The translations under genes and the position numbers were made by a program. Shown here piece by piece: positions 27,476 to 36,055 of a DNA stretch of 64,000 nucleotides (the stretch's first letter is position 1; each line of letters opens with the position of its first letter). The stretch is from DASPKM01 sp035628135 (GTDB taxonomy: Bacteria; Bacteroidota; Bacteroidia; Chitinophagales; Chitinophagaceae): the NCBI GenBank assembly GCA_035628135.1, contig DASPKM010000013.1:186001-250000 (forward strand), in the 5' to 3' direction. The notes below the pieces were generated by a model, which worked only from the letters and a program-made list of their open reading frames with translations, was not told the origin of the DNA and did not search any database.

Positions 27476-27553
27476 GTACTGTAAAAATGAATGCGCAAAG
27501 GTAACCGAAATGGCCTTATCCTTTCTTTAACCACTATACTGCCGCGTAAGCGT

Positions 27554-27561
27554 TAATTTTG
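27554..27561 (+). promoter_or_regulatory. Candidate -7 element directly before rlmN
   Basis: TAATTTTG fits TAnnTTTG exactly. The ATG at 27566 lies four bases after the G, so the transcript would start at or next to the ATG. No good upstream TTTG box is seen at 19-21 bases, so the call is tentative. Confidence 0.35.
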
Positions 27562-27565
27562 CAGA

Positions 27566-28612
27566 ATGGTCAATACGCAAAAGCGAAATATCAGGGAGCT
27601 AAGCCTGGAAGAACTGGAACAATACATTCTGGCGCTGGGCGACAAACGGTTCAGGGCCAAACAGATCTATGAATGGCTCTGGCAAAAGCATGCCCATTCG
27701 TTTGAAGCCATGACCAATCTGAGCAAGGAATTGCGCAACCGGCTTGCACAGGATTTTGAATTACCTGCGCTGCGTATAGATGCCACCCAGCATTCCGCCG
27801 ATGGCACCGTTAAAAGCCGCTTCAAGACCTGGGAGGGCCATCTGGTAGAAGGCGTGCTAATACCCACCGATACCCGGCAAACTGCCTGCGTATCATCACA
27901 GATCGGCTGCAGCCTTAGCTGCCGCTTCTGCGCCACCGGTTACCTTGAAAGAAAACGCAACCTTACTTTCGATGAAATATACGATGAAGTGGTGCTGATA
28001 AACCAGCAGGCTGAGCAGGTATATGGAAAGAAGTTGAGCAACATCGTGTTCATGGGCATGGGCGAACCCCTGCTCAACTATAAGAACGTGTTAAAGGCCA
28101 TCGATAAAATTTCGTCGCCGGATGGGCTCGGCATGTCCCCCCGAAGAATTACAGTTTCTACAGCCGGTGTGGCCAAAATGATCAAGCAGTTGGGCGACGA
28201 TAAAGTAAAGTTCAAGCTGGCGGTGTCGCTGCACGCGGCCAACGACAAAAAGCGCAACGAGATCATGCCCATCAACGAAAGCAATAACCTGAAATCCCTC
28301 ATAGAAGCGCTCAATTATTTTTACAAGCAAACCCGCAACGAGATCACCTTCGAATACATTCTCTTTAACAATTTCAACGATAGCGAGCAGGACGCCGATG
28401 AATTGATCAGGATCTACCGGCAGGTACCCGCCGACCTCGTGAACATCATCGAATACAATCCTATAGAATTTGCACAGTTCAGCAAACCCGAGGAACACCG
28501 GATAGAAGCTTTCATGAACTATCTTGAAAAACACAAAGTAAATGCACGCCTAAGGCGCAGCCGTGGTAAAGACATCGATGCGGCCTGCGGACAGTTAGCC
28601 AACAAAAATTAA
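27566..28612 (+). CDS. rlmN: Dual-specificity 23S rRNA/tRNA adenine C2-methyltransferase
   Basis: RlmN is a radical-SAM enzyme that methylates C2 of A2503 in 23S rRNA and A37 of some tRNAs. The 348-residue protein has the cluster motif with Cys115, Cys119 and Cys122 (GCSLSCRFCATG) and the C-terminal cysteine (Cys342, in DAACGQLAN) that carries the methyl group in the known mechanism. GMGEPLLNY and SLHAAND are also family-typical. It opens a plus-strand group rich in RNA-modifying genes. Confidence 0.96.
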   Translation: MVNTQKRNIRELSLEELEQYILALGDKRFRAKQIYEWLWQKHAHSFEAMTNLSKELRNRLAQDFELPALRIDATQHSADGTVKSRFKTWEGHLVEGVLIPTDTRQTACVSSQIGCSLSCRFCATGYLERKRNLTFDEIYDEVVLINQQAEQVYGKKLSNIVFMGMGEPLLNYKNVLKAIDKISSPDGLGMSPRRITVSTAGVAKMIKQLGDDKVKFKLAVSLHAANDKKRNEIMPINESNNLKSLIEALNYFYKQTRNEITFEYILFNNFNDSEQDADELIRIYRQVPADLVNIIEYNPIEFAQFSKPEEHRIEAFMNYLEKHKVNARLRRSRGKDIDAACGQLANKN

Positions 28613-28722
28613 GGTAAGCCCCTGAATTCCGTTAAAGAAATTCAAATATCACGCGCCAGGCCTTTGCGCGTTAAACCTCGCTTTGCGCGTACGGTCTATC
28701 TTCCATAAAAAATAATACACCG

Positions 28723-29109
28723 ATGAAGAAATTATTATTCAGCCTGTTTGCAGTAATGCTGATAACTGTAGCGGCACAGGCCCAGGAAAAACCGGCAAAA
28801 GCCCACCATAAGGGACATCATAAAAAAGAGATGGCCGAAAAGTTAAAGTTCACCGAAGATCAGAAAGCACAATTGAAGACCATTCACCAGGAATCGAAAA
28901 AACAATTGCAGGAACTGAAGAAGAACGACCAGATTACCGTGAAGGAATACCGCGAAAGGAAGAAAGTCATCCACGATCAGCATAAAACGAAAATGCAATC
29001 ACTGCTCACCGAAGACCAGAAAAAGCAGATGGAGCAAATGAAGGGAGAGCGCAAGAACAAGCATAAGGACAAGAGCAGGAAAAGAAAAGCGACCACTAAG
29101 CCCGTATAA
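28723..29109 (+). CDS. Small exported lysine- and histidine-rich protein, Spy/CpxP-like in style
   Basis: The 128-residue product has a signal peptide (MKKLLFSLFAVMLITVAAQA) and a mature part of about 108 residues that is almost wholly charged and helical, with HHKGHHKKEM at its start and repeated LTEDQK/FTEDQK segments (KFTEDQKAQLKTIHQESKK and LLTEDQKKQMEQMKGERK). The two TEDQK repeats and helical hairpin character resemble periplasmic Spy/LTXXQ proteins, which act as chaperones, but this is inference. A terminator-like hairpin follows at 29195. Confidence 0.78.
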   Translation: MKKLLFSLFAVMLITVAAQAQEKPAKAHHKGHHKKEMAEKLKFTEDQKAQLKTIHQESKKQLQELKKNDQITVKEYRERKKVIHDQHKTKMQSLLTEDQKKQMEQMKGERKNKHKDKSRKRKATTKPV

Positions 29110-29194
29110 GGCCCTGTACCCCCCGTTTATAATCCATACCCGATATGACAATTGAGGCACATGATGCCTTTTACATAAATCCCTCCCCTAATAT

Positions 29195-29230
29195 AAAGGC
29201 AGTCCACTTGGACTGTCTTTTGTATTTTTG
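29195..29230 (+). terminator. Terminator merging into a promoter element
   Basis: AAAGGCAGTCC (29195-29205) and GGACTGTCTTT (29210-29220) form an 11-base stem with one G-U pair and a short loop, followed by a T-rich tail. The tail itself contains TATTTTTG (29223-29230), an exact -7 promoter element for the next gene, which begins at 29262. Confidence 0.65.
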
Positions 29231-29261
29231 CAACCTACTGTTGTAAAACAGCAATGCACAT

Positions 29262-30230
29262 ATGAAAAAATCGAATCATTTTCAACAATTCTCCGGTAAG
29301 AAAAAGAACAGCGTTGTAAAGGAAGAACACCGCCAGGAAAAAAAGCAATGGAAGAAGGAAAGGTCGGAGGCGATCAACAAGCGGTTCGAGCAAAAGCGTC
29401 AATCGAAAGCGGCTCCCGCCGCCCCCGAGATCCGCAGGAAACCGGACGCTCCCGGCAATGATCTAATGCCCCTGAATAAATTCATTGCGCACAGCGGCGT
29501 TTGCAGCCGCCGCGACGCGGCCGAACTGGTAAAAGGAGGCAAGGTAAAAGTGAATGGACAACCCGTTACCGAACCCGGCTTTAAAGTAAAGACCACCGAC
29601 GAAGTAAAGGTGAACGGCAAAAAGGTTACCCGGCAAAAGAACCTGGTGTACGTGCTGCTGAACAAACCCAAAGATTACATCACTACCACCTCTGACCCAC
29701 AGGGAAGGCAAACAGTGCTGGAACTGATCAAACACGCCACTCCCGAAAGGATATATCCCGTAGGAAGGCTCGACCGCAACACCACCGGCGTGTTGCTGCT
29801 GACCAACGATGGGGACCTTGCGCAAAAGCTCTCCCACCCCAGCTACGAGATCAAAAAAATTTATGAAGTGAAGTTGGATAAGCCACTCACCAAAAAGGAT
29901 TTCGATGCGGTGTTGGCCGGCATTCAACTGGAAGATGGTTTTATTGCGCCCGACTCACTGGCATACGCAGACGCAAAGGACAAATCAATTATTGGCATAG
30001 AGATCCACAGTGGCCGCAACCGCATCGTACGGCGTATATTCGAGCAACTGGGATACGATGTGAAAGGGCTCGACAGGGTGTTGTACGCAAACCTTACCAA
30101 GAAAAACGTAGAGCGCGGAAAATGGCGTTTTCTTTCCGAAAAGGAGGTGCGCCTGCTGAAGTTCATGAATAAATCATTCATAAAGAAACAGCCGGCAAAG
30201 GCGCAACCCGGTTCAAACAACCATTCATAG
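29262..30230 (+). CDS. Pseudouridine synthase of the RsuA/RluB family
   Basis: The 322-residue protein has a lysine- and arginine-rich N-terminal extension of about 65 residues, then an S4 RNA-binding domain (NKFIAHSGVCSRRDAAELVK) and the catalytic domain with the aspartate in VGRLDRNTTGVLLLTNDGDL. The late motif GRNRIVRRIFEQLGYDV is family-typical. The domain order is that of enzymes modifying U2605 of 23S rRNA or U516 of 16S rRNA; RluB is the more likely function in Bacteroidota. The basic extension may help bind RNA or the ribosome. It is followed after three bases by a methyltransferase gene. Confidence 0.92.
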   Translation: MKKSNHFQQFSGKKKNSVVKEEHRQEKKQWKKERSEAINKRFEQKRQSKAAPAAPEIRRKPDAPGNDLMPLNKFIAHSGVCSRRDAAELVKGGKVKVNGQPVTEPGFKVKTTDEVKVNGKKVTRQKNLVYVLLNKPKDYITTTSDPQGRQTVLELIKHATPERIYPVGRLDRNTTGVLLLTNDGDLAQKLSHPSYEIKKIYEVKLDKPLTKKDFDAVLAGIQLEDGFIAPDSLAYADAKDKSIIGIEIHSGRNRIVRRIFEQLGYDVKGLDRVLYANLTKKNVERGKWRFLSEKEVRLLKFMNKSFIKKQPAKAQPGSNNHS

Positions 30231-30233
30231 ACA

Positions 30234-31133
30234 ATGTCCGCTGAAACAAAACCCTATGTGCCCGACGCATGGGAAAAAGTAAGTTGCCCCGTTTGCCAAT
30301 CGCCGGAGCACAAAGTGTATGAGCGCTTCGGCAGCCAGTTGCAATACACTTACGTTATGTGCAGCAACTGCGGCATGATATACCAATCGCCGCGGCCCAA
30401 ATACAACCAGCATTTTATCGACGCCGCTTATGCTTCGTATTACCAATACGCCGAAAACCTGCAGTTAAACGACCTGACCGAGATCAGGGAGTCCTCGGTG
30501 GGCATGTTTAAAAAAGAGATCGAATACATTTCCCGATACGATAAAAAGAAAACAGCGGTGCTGGACATTGGCAGCGGCATGGGAACTTTTTTATTCGCAG
30601 CCAAGCCGCTTTACAAAGAAGCGGTGGGGTTGGATGTGTCGCGGCAAATGGCTTCGTTTGTTGAGCAGCACCTGGACGTAAAAGTATTTGTGCAGCAGTT
30701 CGAAGAATTTACTTACCCGAAAAAATTTTCGCTCGTACACATGAGCCATGTAATAGAGCACGTACCCGATCCCAACCTTTGGTTGCGAAAGGCAAAGGAC
30801 ATGCTGGACGAAGAAGGCATTTTAGTGATCAATGTGCCGAATAAATTTTCTTTCAGCTTCCGCCTGCAGCACTTGTTTGTTAAACTGGGATTGAAGAAGC
30901 AATTCTCGGATGCCTGGGCCGATCCCACCCGTACGCCCGACCATTTGTTCGAGCCTACCATCCGCAGCATGAAATACCTGATGCGCCAAAACAAATACGA
31001 AATACTGGAATATTATACGTACAGCCGCAAGGACCCCGCATCGAACAGTTCCCTGAAATCGAGGGTCCTCAATCGTGGCTTGAAGATCGGCAGCAATCTT
31101 ACTTTCATTACCCGTCCGCAAAAAATCCAATAG
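30234..31133 (+). CDS. Class I SAM-dependent methyltransferase with N-terminal zinc-ribbon motif
   Basis: The 299-residue protein starts with two cysteine pairs, CPVCQSPEHK and CSNCGMIYQSPRP, that look like a zinc ribbon. A class I methyltransferase domain follows (VLDIGSGMGTFLFAAKPLY, then HMSHVIEHVPDP). This layout is that of methyltransferases acting on sugars or glycolipids in surface-polymer clusters, but it is also seen in other settings. Here it sits between two pseudouridine synthase genes with gaps of three and six bases, so it is co-transcribed with them. Its substrate is unknown. Confidence 0.85.
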   Translation: MSAETKPYVPDAWEKVSCPVCQSPEHKVYERFGSQLQYTYVMCSNCGMIYQSPRPKYNQHFIDAAYASYYQYAENLQLNDLTEIRESSVGMFKKEIEYISRYDKKKTAVLDIGSGMGTFLFAAKPLYKEAVGLDVSRQMASFVEQHLDVKVFVQQFEEFTYPKKFSLVHMSHVIEHVPDPNLWLRKAKDMLDEEGILVINVPNKFSFSFRLQHLFVKLGLKKQFSDAWADPTRTPDHLFEPTIRSMKYLMRQNKYEILEYYTYSRKDPASNSSLKSRVLNRGLKIGSNLTFITRPQKIQ

Positions 31134-31139
31134 TATAGC

Positions 31140-31868
31140 GTGAACAAGAAGCTTCAACCTGAGATTGTTTTTGAGAATGAGGAATTCGTTGTGCTCAATA
31201 AGCCCGCGGGATTGCTAAGCATCCCGGACAGGATGGGAAAGGAAATGTCCCTGAAAACCCTGCTGCAGGAAAGATATGACCAGGTATTTACTGTTCACCG
31301 GTTAGACCGCGATACCAGCGGGCTGATCGTATTTGCAAAGGACGAGTCCACGCATAAACTGTTGTCGCAGCAATTTGAAGACCGCAGCACGCAGAAGATC
31401 TACGCCGGCTTTGTGCTGGGTAATGTTTCACCGGCGTCGGGACAAATAGACGCGGCCATAGCGGAACATCCGGGTAAGAAAGGCATGATGATGGTGCATA
31501 AAAAGGGCAAGCCATCTTTTACTGAATATAAAGTGTTGGAAGACTTTGGGGCTTATAGCTGGACGCAGTTTAAAATACTCACTGGCCGTACGCACCAGAT
31601 ACGCGTGCACATGCAGTCCATCGGGCATCCCATTGCCTGCGACCCATTGTATGGCGATGGAAAGCCCGTGTATATTTCGGCCATCAAAAAAAATTACAAG
31701 CTGTCAAAATCGCTGGACGAAGAAACGCCCATGCTTAACCGGCTTGCGCTGCACGCATGGAAATTGGAATTTTCAGATGCATCGGGCGATGTGCATTCCT
31801 TTGAAGCGCCGCTTCCAAAAGATATTAAAGCATTGTTGCAGCAACTGAGAAAATGGAAGCGCGGTTAA
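31140..31868 (+). CDS. Pseudouridine synthase of the RluA family
   Basis: The 242-residue enzyme has the RluA hallmark VHRLDRDTSGLIVFAKDE with the catalytic aspartate, preceded by LNKPAGLLSIPDR and followed by LTGRTHQIRVHMQSIGHPI. It lacks an N-terminal S4 domain, so it belongs to the short RluA/TruC-like branch; the target base in rRNA or tRNA is not clear. The start is a GTG at 31140, six bases after the methyltransferase. Its stop codon abuts the stop codon of the convergent amidohydrolase. Confidence 0.92.
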   Translation: MNKKLQPEIVFENEEFVVLNKPAGLLSIPDRMGKEMSLKTLLQERYDQVFTVHRLDRDTSGLIVFAKDESTHKLLSQQFEDRSTQKIYAGFVLGNVSPASGQIDAAIAEHPGKKGMMMVHKKGKPSFTEYKVLEDFGAYSWTQFKILTGRTHQIRVHMQSIGHPIACDPLYGDGKPVYISAIKKNYKLSKSLDEETPMLNRLALHAWKLEFSDASGDVHSFEAPLPKDIKALLQQLRKWKRG

Positions 31869-33146
31869 TTATTCGTGCTTGTACACCAAGCCATTCTTCA
31901 TTACAAATTTCATACGGCCCATTGCCTGTATGTCTTTAATGGGATCGCCTTCAACGGCGACAATGTCGGCCCATTTGCCTTTTTCAATGCTGCCCAGCGA
32001 TTCGGGAATGCCCAGGAGGTCTGCGGCGTGCACGGTTGCCGTGCGAATGGTTTCCATGGGGGGCATTCCTCCTTCTACCATGTACACAAACTCCAGCCAA
32101 TTTTTACCGTGCGCATATACGCCTGCATCGGTCCCAAAGGCGATCTTAACGCCTTCCTTATATGCCTTAGCGAAAGTGCCTTGAATTTTCGGACCGATGG
32201 CCAATGCCTTCGGCGTTACCACATCGGGATAATAGCCGGGCTTCTTTGCGGAATCGCCCACTGCTTTTCCCGCGGTGATGGTGGGCACGTAATAAGTGCC
32301 GTATTGTTTCATCAGGCGTATTACTTCATCGTCCATATAAGTACCGTGCTCAATGGAGTTGACGCCTGCCCTTACCGCGCGCTTCATAGCCTCCGCGCCA
32401 TGGCAATGCGCTGCTACTTTAAAGCCATAGTCTTTTGCTATGGTAATAATGGCTGTTATTTCAGCTTCGGTGAATTGGGGGTTCTCGCCGCTTTTGGCCA
32501 CGCTCAACACGCCACCAGAAGCGGTGATCTTGATAAGGTCCGAACCATCTTTGTACCGCTGGCGCACTGCTTTCATGCACTCATCGGGGCCATTGGCAAC
32601 GCCGGCAGCTGGGCCGGGATCGCCCATCAATTCCCGCCTGTACCCATTGGTAGGGTCCGCGTGCCCGCCGGTAGTGGCTATCGATTTGCCTGCGGTGTAC
32701 ACCCGCGGGCCTTTGATCAATCCTTTATTAATGGCATTGCGCAGCGAAATGTTTACACCGCTCCCGCCGAGGTCGCGCACCGTGGTAAACCCGGTCATGA
32801 GGGTCCTTTCGGCAAATACCACGGATTGAAATGCGTAATCGGCCGGGTTGAAGGTGAAGGTTTCCATGTAGCGGTTGGGATTGGTCTCGCTTTCCATGTG
32901 CACGTGCATATCGATCAGGCCGGGCATAACCGTACGGTTCCTAAGATCAATCACCTTGTCGTTGCCGACCGCGGTAATGTATCCTTTCTGCACATCGGCA
33001 ATTTTATTTCCTTCTACCACAATGGTCATTTCCTTCAGCACGGCGCCGGCCTTTACGTCTATCAACTGGCCGCAGTGTAAAATGGTACGTTGCGCCAGCA
33101 ATAAATTAGCGCATAAGCATAATAGTAAGGTAACAAGGGATCGCAT
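31869..33146 (-). CDS. Exported amidohydrolase-family metal-dependent hydrolase
   Basis: The 425-residue protein has a signal peptide (ending near LLLAQ) and the amidohydrolase metal site: HVH in IDMHVHMESETNP, the lysine in SDLIKITASGG, histidines in KVAAHCHGAEAM and NSIEHGTYMDD, and the aspartate in AFGTDAGVYAHG. This pattern is that of the imidazolonepropionase-like branch with Xaa-Pro dipeptidases and related enzymes. Export suggests that it processes peptides or cyclic amides in the periplasm. The gene stands alone and is convergent with the RluA-family gene. Confidence 0.88.
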   Translation of the reverse strand: MRSLVTLLLCLCANLLLAQRTILHCGQLIDVKAGAVLKEMTIVVEGNKIADVQKGYITAVGNDKVIDLRNRTVMPGLIDMHVHMESETNPNRYMETFTFNPADYAFQSVVFAERTLMTGFTTVRDLGGSGVNISLRNAINKGLIKGPRVYTAGKSIATTGGHADPTNGYRRELMGDPGPAAGVANGPDECMKAVRQRYKDGSDLIKITASGGVLSVAKSGENPQFTEAEITAIITIAKDYGFKVAAHCHGAEAMKRAVRAGVNSIEHGTYMDDEVIRLMKQYGTYYVPTITAGKAVGDSAKKPGYYPDVVTPKALAIGPKIQGTFAKAYKEGVKIAFGTDAGVYAHGKNWLEFVYMVEGGMPPMETIRTATVHAADLLGIPESLGSIEKGKWADIVAVEGDPIKDIQAMGRMKFVMKNGLVYKHE

Positions 33147-33167
33147 TGAAAAATTTTTTGGAAGATA

Positions 33168-33235
33168 GCAAAAAACTTACGGGTTATAAGTAATGGTTTA
33201 CGATGCTTTATGTAACCCATACTCATAACCCGTAA
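33168..33235 (-). terminator. Terminator hairpin after the peroxiredoxin gene
   Basis: ATAACCCGTAA (33225-33235) and TTACGGGTTAT (33177-33187) are perfect 11-base complements separated by 37 bases. On the minus strand the second arm is followed by GTTTTTTGC. It lies between the peroxiredoxin stop codon and the amidohydrolase start. Confidence 0.6.
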
Positions 33236-33254
33236 CAATACAATGTACCGGCTA

Positions 33255-33893
33255 TTACTCAACATTCGGCTGAGGCGTATAGCGCAGGTAAGGCTTTACC
33301 ACTTTCACCCCCTTGGGGAATTTTTTAATGGCGTCCTCGGTAGATACTGCGGGAACGACGATCACGTCTTCGCCATGCTTCCAGTCGGCCGGTGTGGCCA
33401 CGCTGTGGTTGGCAGTGAGCTGCAGTGAATCGATCACCCGCAATACTTCGTGGAAATTCCTGCCGGTGGAGGCGGGATAGGTAAGCGTAAGCTTTATTTT
33501 TTTGTCGGGCCCGATCACAAACAGCGAGCGGACGGTGAATGTTTCCGAAGCATTGGGATGAATCATGCCGTACAGGTTAGCCACTTTCCTGTCTTCATCT
33601 GCTATTATGGGGAAGTTTACCGTACAGTTCTGGGTTTCATTGATGTCGTTGATCCAGCCCAGGTGCTTATCCAGGGGGTCAACGCTCACAGCCAACACTT
33701 TTACATTACGCTTTGCAAATTCCTCGTTCAACAGGGCCGTCTTTCCAAGTTCGGTGGTACACACCGGTGTGTAATCGGCAGGGTGCGAAAACAGAATACC
33801 CCAGCTATTGCCCAGGTATTCATAAAAATCAATTTCGCCGGCAGAAGTCTGTGCCTGGAAATTTGGCGCGGTGTCTCCTAATCTTAAACTCAT
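33255..33893 (-). CDS. 1-Cys peroxiredoxin (Prx6 type)
   Basis: Peroxiredoxins reduce hydrogen peroxide and organic peroxides. The peroxidatic cysteine is Cys45 in SHPADYTPVCTTELGK, a Prx6-type context. The 212-residue length and the C-terminal region with VVPAVSTEDAIKKFPKG and YLRYTPQP match the Prx6/AhpC-TSA long form. No second resolving cysteine in the C-terminal half is visible, which fits a 1-Cys mechanism. The protein has no signal peptide and is cytoplasmic. The gene stands alone. Confidence 0.94.
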   Translation of the reverse strand: MSLRLGDTAPNFQAQTSAGEIDFYEYLGNSWGILFSHPADYTPVCTTELGKTALLNEEFAKRNVKVLAVSVDPLDKHLGWINDINETQNCTVNFPIIADEDRKVANLYGMIHPNASETFTVRSLFVIGPDKKIKLTLTYPASTGRNFHEVLRVIDSLQLTANHSVATPADWKHGEDVIVVPAVSTEDAIKKFPKGVKVVKPYLRYTPQPNVE

Positions 33894-34024
33894 AAAAAAA
33901 ATTTTAGGTTGGACGTTAAAGATAGCGATTAGAACGGGGCCGGAATTTATGAAAAAGGGAAAAAAAGGGCGGGAAGCCGCCAGCTCGGGTTTTTATATGG
34001 TTGGAGCTAGCTGTTGGAAGTTGG

Positions 34025-35167
34025 TTACTTGCCGGTAGCCTTTGTAATAGACGATTTGCCAAACCGGTTCTTTACGTCGTCGATGGCCCGGTACAGGCCG
34101 GCCTTCTTTTCGGTGTCGGCAAAAAGGTTGGTTTGTATGGCCTCGTCGGTCAGTTCGCTTAGGCGGACGCCCAGCAGCCGGATGGGCCGGCCCTTTCGCC
34201 ATAATTTGTGAAAGAGGTCGCGCGCCTGCAGGATCAGCTCATCGTCGTAAAACGTATAGGGAATAGTGGTTTGGCGTGAGGTGGTTTCAAAATTCCCGTA
34301 GCGTATTTTAACGGCGATGCAGCCGGCCATTTTGTTGTCCTGCCTTAGCTCATAGGCCACCCGCTCCGTCATGCGCACCAGCTCGGCCATCAGCCGCTCT
34401 ATATCTACCAGGTTTTCCTCGAAGGTGTTTTCTGTTGAAATGGATTTGGCTTCGTGGTAGGGCGCTACTTCGGTGGTGTGAATGCCGTGGGCCTTGTTCC
34501 AAAGCTCCTGCCCATACTTTCCGAAACGCCTTTCGAGCAGGTCAACGGGCTGACGGCTAAGATCGTCGATGGTGTCTATGCCTATTTCCTGCAAGGATTT
34601 ATACATCTGGTCGCCCACGCCCGGTATTTTGTTCACCTTCAATGGCGCCAGGAAGGCCTTTTCCATGCCGGCTGGTACTTGCAGGTAACTATTGGGCTTG
34701 GCCTCGTTGGTGGCGATCTTGGCTACCAGCTTATTGCTTGCCAGCCCGAAGGATATGGGCAATTTGGTTTTGTCCATGATCTCTTCGCGCAGTTCGATGG
34801 TCCATTTAAACGGGTCGAAGAAGCGGTCCATACCGGTGAGGTCCAGGTAAAATTCATCGATAGAGGCCTTTTCAAAAACGGGGGCCTTGGCGGCGATGAT
34901 CTCGGTTACCCAACGGGAGAACTTGCTGTATTCGCCGCGGGTGCCGCCTACGATGGTTGCGTGTGGGCAGAGGCGTTTAGCAATCTGAATGGGCATGGCC
35001 GAATGGATGCCATAAGCGCGGGCCTCGTAGCTGCACGCGGCGACTACGCCCCTTTCGCGGCCGCCGACTATCAGCGGTATCCCTTTCAGCGAAGGATTGT
35101 TGAGGATTTCGACGGAAACAAAGAACGCGTCCAGGTCAAAATGCGCTATGATGCGTTGTGGCTGCAT
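34025..35167 (-). CDS. dinB: DNA polymerase IV (Y-family)
   Basis: Pol IV is an error-prone polymerase that copies past damaged bases. The 380-residue protein begins with the catalytic AHFDLDAFFVSVEIL and has the second acidic site in KASIDEFYLDLTGMD. The helix-hairpin region (VNKIPGVGDQMYKSLQEIGI) and a C-terminal little-finger domain follow. A beta-clamp-binding motif is expected at the C-terminus, and the end QTNLFADTEKK is a plausible match, though not at the very tip. The promoter region is shared with the tandem-repeat DNA upstream of the Crp-like gene. Confidence 0.93.
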   Translation of the reverse strand: MQPQRIIAHFDLDAFFVSVEILNNPSLKGIPLIVGGRERGVVAACSYEARAYGIHSAMPIQIAKRLCPHATIVGGTRGEYSKFSRWVTEIIAAKAPVFEKASIDEFYLDLTGMDRFFDPFKWTIELREEIMDKTKLPISFGLASNKLVAKIATNEAKPNSYLQVPAGMEKAFLAPLKVNKIPGVGDQMYKSLQEIGIDTIDDLSRQPVDLLERRFGKYGQELWNKAHGIHTTEVAPYHEAKSISTENTFEENLVDIERLMAELVRMTERVAYELRQDNKMAGCIAVKIRYGNFETTSRQTTIPYTFYDDELILQARDLFHKLWRKGRPIRLLGVRLSELTDEAIQTNLFADTEKKAGLYRAIDDVKNRFGKSSITKATGK

Positions 35168-35260
35168 TGCAGCGGCAAGTTATTAATTTTTATACCTTCC
35201 TGCCGAAGCTGCGTGCACGGGAAGGATTATAGGCTATAGCGCCATTCTGCCAATTGGACG

Positions 35261-35315
35261 TTCGTCTTAGATTCGTCTTAGGTTCGTCTTAGCTTCGTCC
35301 TGGCTTCACTCTGGG
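35261..35315. repeat. 11-bp tandem repeat, five units
   Basis: Five consecutive 11-base units start at 35261: TTCGTCTTAGA, TTCGTCTTAGG, TTCGTCTTAGC, then two diverged units (TTCGTCCTGGC, TTCACTCTGGG). The period is close to one helical turn. It lies between the divergent dinB and Crp-like genes, so it could be a set of in-phase binding sites. The palindrome CCAATTGG (35250-35257) lies just before it. Confidence 0.85.
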
Positions 35316-35359
35316 CTGGTCGTTATAAATCTTCTGTATTTGCCAGATTGGCATGTAAA

Positions 35360-35944
35360 ATGAACAACGATTTAACACATCTCAAAAAACTCATCGATGC
35401 CGTTCATCCGCTGAAGCCGGAAGAGTGGAACGATTTCAGCGCTATCTGGGAGCCGGTCAGCTATAAGCGCAAGACGGTATTGACCACCGCGGGCGAAGTA
35501 GAGCGGCATTTATATTTTGTGCTGGAGGGCGTGCAACGTGCATTTTATGTGGATGATATTCACCCGGAAGCGACGGTTGTGTTCACGTACCCTTATTCAT
35601 TTTCCGGCATAGCAGACTCGTTTTTAACCCGGCGGCCTTCTAAATATTTTTTGGAAACGCTTACGGCCAGCAAGATGCTGCGCACATCCTATCAACAGGT
35701 GCAGCAATTGATGGACAGGTACCACAATTTTGAGAGATGGGTGCGGTTGTCGGCTTCGCATGCGTTGATGGGCGTAATTGAGCGGCAGATAGAGCTTACG
35801 TGTTTTAGTGCCGAAGGAAAGTTCAGGACGTTGCTGAGACGCAGTCCGCACGTGTTGCAAATCATACCGCATAAATACCTTGCTTCATATTTGGGGATTG
35901 ATCCGAGCACTTTCAGCAAATTAATGTCAACGGTGCGGCTATGA
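35360..35944 (+). CDS. Crp/Fnr-family transcriptional regulator
   Basis: The 194-residue protein has the cyclic-nucleotide-binding-type beta roll (VLTTAGEVERHLYFVLEGVQ, then VFTYPYSFSGIADSFLTRRP) and a short C-terminal helix-turn-helix (HKYLASYLGIDPSTFSKLMS). The usual PRE and arginine residues of cAMP binding are not obvious, so the ligand, if any, is unknown. Many Bacteroidota members of this group respond to small signals or none. I chose the ATG at 35360 (MNNDL) over a TTG at 35348. The palindrome TGCCA-GAT-TGGCA (35341-35353) lies just upstream of this ATG. Confidence 0.85.
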   Translation: MNNDLTHLKKLIDAVHPLKPEEWNDFSAIWEPVSYKRKTVLTTAGEVERHLYFVLEGVQRAFYVDDIHPEATVVFTYPYSFSGIADSFLTRRPSKYFLETLTASKMLRTSYQQVQQLMDRYHNFERWVRLSASHALMGVIERQIELTCFSAEGKFRTLLRRSPHVLQIIPHKYLASYLGIDPSTFSKLMSTVRL

Positions 35945-36055
35945 CGATTCTGTATTTGCGTCAGCTTATTAAAGTATAACTCACCACTGCAATAGGTTAG
36001 ACCTTGCAGTAATTAATTGTTCCCCGCCACAACAATCAAAATACTTCGTGCTGGA

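Noticed and set aside
31875..33080. A 401-codon open frame on the plus strand opposite the amidohydrolase gene
   Set aside because: The amidohydrolase motifs are all on the minus strand; the antisense protein shows no signal, domain or start context.
35261..35315. A CRISPR-like array
   Set aside because: The units are 11 bases and directly adjacent, with no spacers and no cas genes.
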